NCBI GenBank assembly: GCA_963824545.1
Contig: CAWGPP010000008.1
Span: 1-64,000 of the forward strand
Reading direction: 5' to 3'
DNA from: Bog-532 sp963824545
Lineage (GTDB): Bacteria > Actinomycetota > Actinomycetes > Streptosporangiales > Streptosporangiaceae
Length of the DNA stretch: 64,000 nt
A program made the translations under genes and the position numbers. Positions 61,786 through 64,000 of this stretch are shown here, piece after piece. Every line of letters starts with the position of its first letter. The stretch's first letter is position 1. The notes below the pieces were generated by a model that worked only from the letters and a program-made list of their open reading frames with translations, was not told the DNA's origin and made no database searches.

Positions 61786-61882
61786 CGCCGTCCGCAGGCC
61801 GGGGCCGGGCACCGCACCCGTCCCCGGCCACGCCGTGGGCACGGAAGCACCAGCAACCGGAAGAAAGGCCGGTGAGAGCCTG

Positions 61883-62338
61883 CAAGCTGACATGATCCGG
61901 GTGGCGGTGGAGAATTCGATGCGCATTCCCGGCGCGCTAACGGTCCTGGGTACCCCGATCGACCTGGCGTCCGCCGATGTCCCCGACGTACGTCCTGGCG
62001 GGTGAAACCACATCGTGCCGTGGCAGAACGCGTATCGCGCCACGCAGATCCTCGGCGGGACCTCCCGCTTCGTTCTGGTGAACAGTGGCCACATCCAGGC
62101 ACTGGTCAACCCGCCAGATCCCGGTAGCCGGCGGACGTACCGAGTCGCGGATGCCGTGCCGGTGGACCCCCAAGTCTGGCTGGCCGGGGCCGCCGAGTAC
62201 AAAGGCAGCTGGTGGCCGGACTACCTGCGCTGGCTGGAACCGCGCTCGGGTGAGCACAAGCCCAAGCCGAAGACCCTCGGAAGCAAAGGGCACGAGCCGA
62301 TCGCGGCCGCCCCCGGCAGGTACGTCTTGGAGACCTGA
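61883..62338 (+). pseudogene. C-terminal relic of poly(3-hydroxyalkanoate) synthase
   Basis: Only the last third remains: MIRVAVENSMRIPGALTVLG and TPIDLASADVP, then NHIVPWQNAYRATQILGG, then SGHIQALVNPPDPGS and GSWWPDYLRWLEPRSGE, the classic PhaC end. About 20 bases in the middle are out of frame and give an internal TGA at 62003. The lipase box with the catalytic Cys is missing; upstream is pepN. Decayed gene, kept next to a PhaZ-like hydrolase. Confidence 0.82.
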
Positions 62339-62343
62339 GGGCC

Positions 62344-63270
62344 GTGGCGGACATTCGATACGTAGACGTCGACGGGGTGCGGCTGCGTACGTCGATCCGA
62401 GGCGAGGGGCGTCCGCTGCTGCTGCTCAGCGGCATCGGAGCGAGCCTCAGTCGCTCGGCACCCTTCGAGCACGCGCTGAATCCGTACGGCGTGCAGACGA
62501 TCGCCGTCGACGCGCCCGGCACCGGAAGCTCGACCCGGTACCGCTGGCCGCGGCGCATGCCCGGCCTGGCCCGGACGTTCGAGCTGCTGCTCGACGCGCT
62601 CGGGTACGAACAGGCAGACGTCCTGGGCGCATCCTTCGGCGGGATCCTCGCCCAGCAGCTCGCGCATCAGGCCCCCCGCCGCGTCCGGCGGCTGGTCCTC
62701 GCCGCCACCGGGGCCGGCGTCCCCGGGCTGGGCGGGGTGCCCGGCTCGCCGCGCGCGCTGCTTGCCCTCGCTACCCCGCGTCGCCACCAGTCGCCCGACT
62801 ACTTCCGCCGCATCGCCGGAACCGTGTACGGCGGCCAGGCCCGGCGCGACCCCGACGCGCTGCTGCCCGGCTCGATCGCGCAATTCTCCGAGACCCCCTC
62901 TGTTCGCGGCTATGTCGACCAGCTCTACGCGATCAGCTTCTGGACCGGTGTGCCCTGGCTATGGCGGCTCTCCCAACCCACCCTGGTGCTCGCGGGCGAT
63001 GACGACCCGATCGTCCCCGCGATCAACGGGCGCATCCTGGCGGGGATCATCCCCGACGCGCGGCTGGAGATTATCCCCGGCGGCGGCCACTTGTTCCCGC
63101 TCGAACGTCCCGCCGAAATCGCCGCTCTCGTGGCCGAGTTCCTCGCAGCGGATCGGGACCGCACTCGCCGCGACAACGACGGCGCCGCGTTATCGGACAT
63201 GGTCGCCGCCTCGTCTGGCCGGCAGGGGGTCAACGGGCGGGCCGCGCCGACCATTCGGGCGTGCGTTTGA
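62344..63270 (+). CDS. Alpha/beta hydrolase, PHA-depolymerase (PhaZ)-like
   Basis: A 308-residue alpha/beta hydrolase. The nucleophile elbow is LGASFGGILAQQLAHQAPRR with Ser in GASFG; the acid is likely D in LAGDDDPIVP and the His is in IPGGGHLFPLERP. The GIGASLS segment near residue 35 forms the oxyanion hole. The sequence resembles intracellular medium-chain PHA depolymerases, and it follows the PhaC relic by 5 bp as in phaC-phaZ operons. GTG start at 62344. A general esterase is the alternative. Confidence 0.8.
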   Translation: MADIRYVDVDGVRLRTSIRGEGRPLLLLSGIGASLSRSAPFEHALNPYGVQTIAVDAPGTGSSTRYRWPRRMPGLARTFELLLDALGYEQADVLGASFGGILAQQLAHQAPRRVRRLVLAATGAGVPGLGGVPGSPRALLALATPRRHQSPDYFRRIAGTVYGGQARRDPDALLPGSIAQFSETPSVRGYVDQLYAISFWTGVPWLWRLSQPTLVLAGDDDPIVPAINGRILAGIIPDARLEIIPGGGHLFPLERPAEIAALVAEFLAADRDRTRRDNDGAALSDMVAASSGRQGVNGRAAPTIRACV

Positions 63271-63356
63271 CCGCCTGCGAGGTCCAGTTCCCATGGGGTG
63301 GACGTGTGCGCTTCCGGCGAGGGCACCGCCCGACACCGGCGATCACCTCGGCCGGC

Positions 63357-64000
63357 TCATCCGGCCCGGCGCCCCACGGCCGCGAGGACGACGATCTCGT
63401 CGAGGCGGCGGATGTGCTCATGCCCGTCCGGGGCGGGGCAATAGCCGTGCGGGTCCAGGTGGATGGGCCGGATCCCGGCCGCGAGCGCGCCCGCCACGTC
63501 GTAACGCAGGCTGTCGCCGACATGGACGACCGTGCTGCGTGCCACGCCGGGCAGGCCGAGCGCGTCCAGCGCCAGGGCGAAGATCGCCGGATCCGGCTTG
63601 GACACGCCGACCACCGCCGAGTCGATGACCACGCCCACCTCGACGCCGGCGCAGGCGGCGGCCGCGGCCTTGTCAGGGGCAAAACAGACGTCCAGGCGGC
63701 GCAGCGCCTGCTCGACCTCCCCCGTCGAGTTGGAGACGATGCCAAGCGGGACGTCCAGGGCGGCGATGCCGCGCAGGGCGTCCCCGACCCCCGGCCCGAC
63801 GTGCGTCCAGGAAAATCCCTGCGTCAGGCCGGCGACGTTTTCGGCCACGCTCTTCACGTCGTCGGCCGGGACGCCGCATGCCGCGGCGAAGTCCCGCAGG
63901 TACTCCAGCCACCACTGGCCGCCCGGCGGTTCCCGGCCGGGGTCGTCGCAGTCAGCCATCGCCCGGTAGTGCGCCCGCTCCAGATCGGCCACAGACGGCT
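63357..64000 (-). CDS. HAD-superfamily hydrolase, cut by the window edge
   Basis: A partial gene, at least 212 residues. Motif II (LGIVSNSTG), motif III (GVSKPDPAIFALAL) and motif IV (VVHVGDSLRYDVAGALAAG) are present, with a helical cap of C1 type. The N-terminal DxD nucleophile motif is not seen and must lie beyond 64000. Phosphoglycolate phosphatase-like or dehalogenase-like; substrate unknown. Confidence 0.85.
   Translation of the reverse strand, partial: PSVADLERAHYRAMADCDDPGREPPGGQWWLEYLRDFAAACGVPADDVKSVAENVAGLTQGFSWTHVGPGVGDALRGIAALDVPLGIVSNSTGEVEQALRRLDVCFAPDKAAAAACAGVEVGVVIDSAVVGVSKPDPAIFALALDALGLPGVARSTVVHVGDSLRYDVAGALAAGIRPIHLDPHGYCPAPDGHEHIRRLDEIVVLAAVGRRAG

Noticed and set aside
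59173..62202. Frame of over 1000 codons opposite aminopeptidase N
   Set aside because: Antisense shadow; the plus strand has intact GAMEN and HExxH motifs.
1..64000. CRISPR arrays
   Set aside because: Repeats seen are att cores, 10-11 bp repeats and a 48-bp coding repeat; none has repeat-spacer structure and no cas gene is present.

Overview
High-GC actinobacterial DNA. The signs are pervasive G/C third-codon bias, GTG/TTG starts with GGAGG-type ribosome sites, an AICE-type RepSA initiator, a Rv2466c-like (mycothiol-linked family) DsbA protein and a hopanoid operon typical of filamentous actinomycetes. Genus cannot be fixed from the sequence; Streptosporangiales- or Catenulispora-like soil actinomycetes are plausible.

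Region 1 (about 290-23300) is an accessory island anchored on a tRNA-Gly(TCC) gene. The last 45 bases of the tRNA are repeated four more times (8392, 9182, 10327, 13386). The first interval holds an AICE-derived element: integrase, excisionase and RepSA in one overlapping operon, then an anti-sigma-like ATPase divergent from a TTG-start HTH/TPR regulator across an 11-bp-phased iteron array, a HAD hydrolase, a TIR relic, and a two-gene HEPN plus PD-(D/E)XK nuclease pair. I see no FtsK-type transfer gene. The following intervals are short and rich in toxin-antitoxin loci (RelE/ParE pair, BrnTA, a gutted HigA, a gutted VapC beside intact VapB, MazEF, a truncated Xre relic). Nearly every att copy has a pair of 11-bp-spaced direct repeats beside it, which look like integrase arm sites. 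The island then holds an amidohydrolase whose 3' end is fused to a BrnA relic, an IS66-type element inserted in a DUF1059 gene with a readable target duplication, a 743-residue transposase-like protein and a frameshifted membrane-anchored propeller protein.

Region 2 (about 23300-44700) looks like ordinary chromosome: a small hypothetical gene, an NCS1 permease, two related coiled-coil/membrane proteins, a CYTH/CHAD protein co-transcribed with a ParA ATPase, ribokinase, an MFS efflux pump divergent from its TetR regulator, a 16-residue-repeat protein, a LacI regulator with the araB-araD-araA operon and LacI-type operators, a Tat-exported M28-like peptidase, a RIO kinase and a MacB-like ABC transporter.

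Region 3 (about 45000-54200) is a hopanoid operon on the minus strand: hpnC, hpnD, hpnE, polyprenyl synthase, shc, an hpnG-ispH gene fusion and hpnH. Together they make farnesyl/presqualene-derived squalene, cyclise it, add adenosine and release ribosylhopane, with IspH feeding isoprenoid precursors. shc and hpnD each carry an apparent single-base frameshift in a G/C run, as does the propeller gene; sequencing error and true decay cannot be separated here.

Region 4 (54800-64000) holds a membrane SpoIIE/PP2C phosphatase, an Eis-like acetyltransferase, rpiB, a DsbA-family oxidoreductase, aminopeptidase N, a C-terminal relic of PHA synthase followed by a PhaZ-like hydrolase, and a HAD hydrolase running off the end. 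A family of hairpin repeats with a GTATGT core is scattered between genes in regions 1, 2 and 4.
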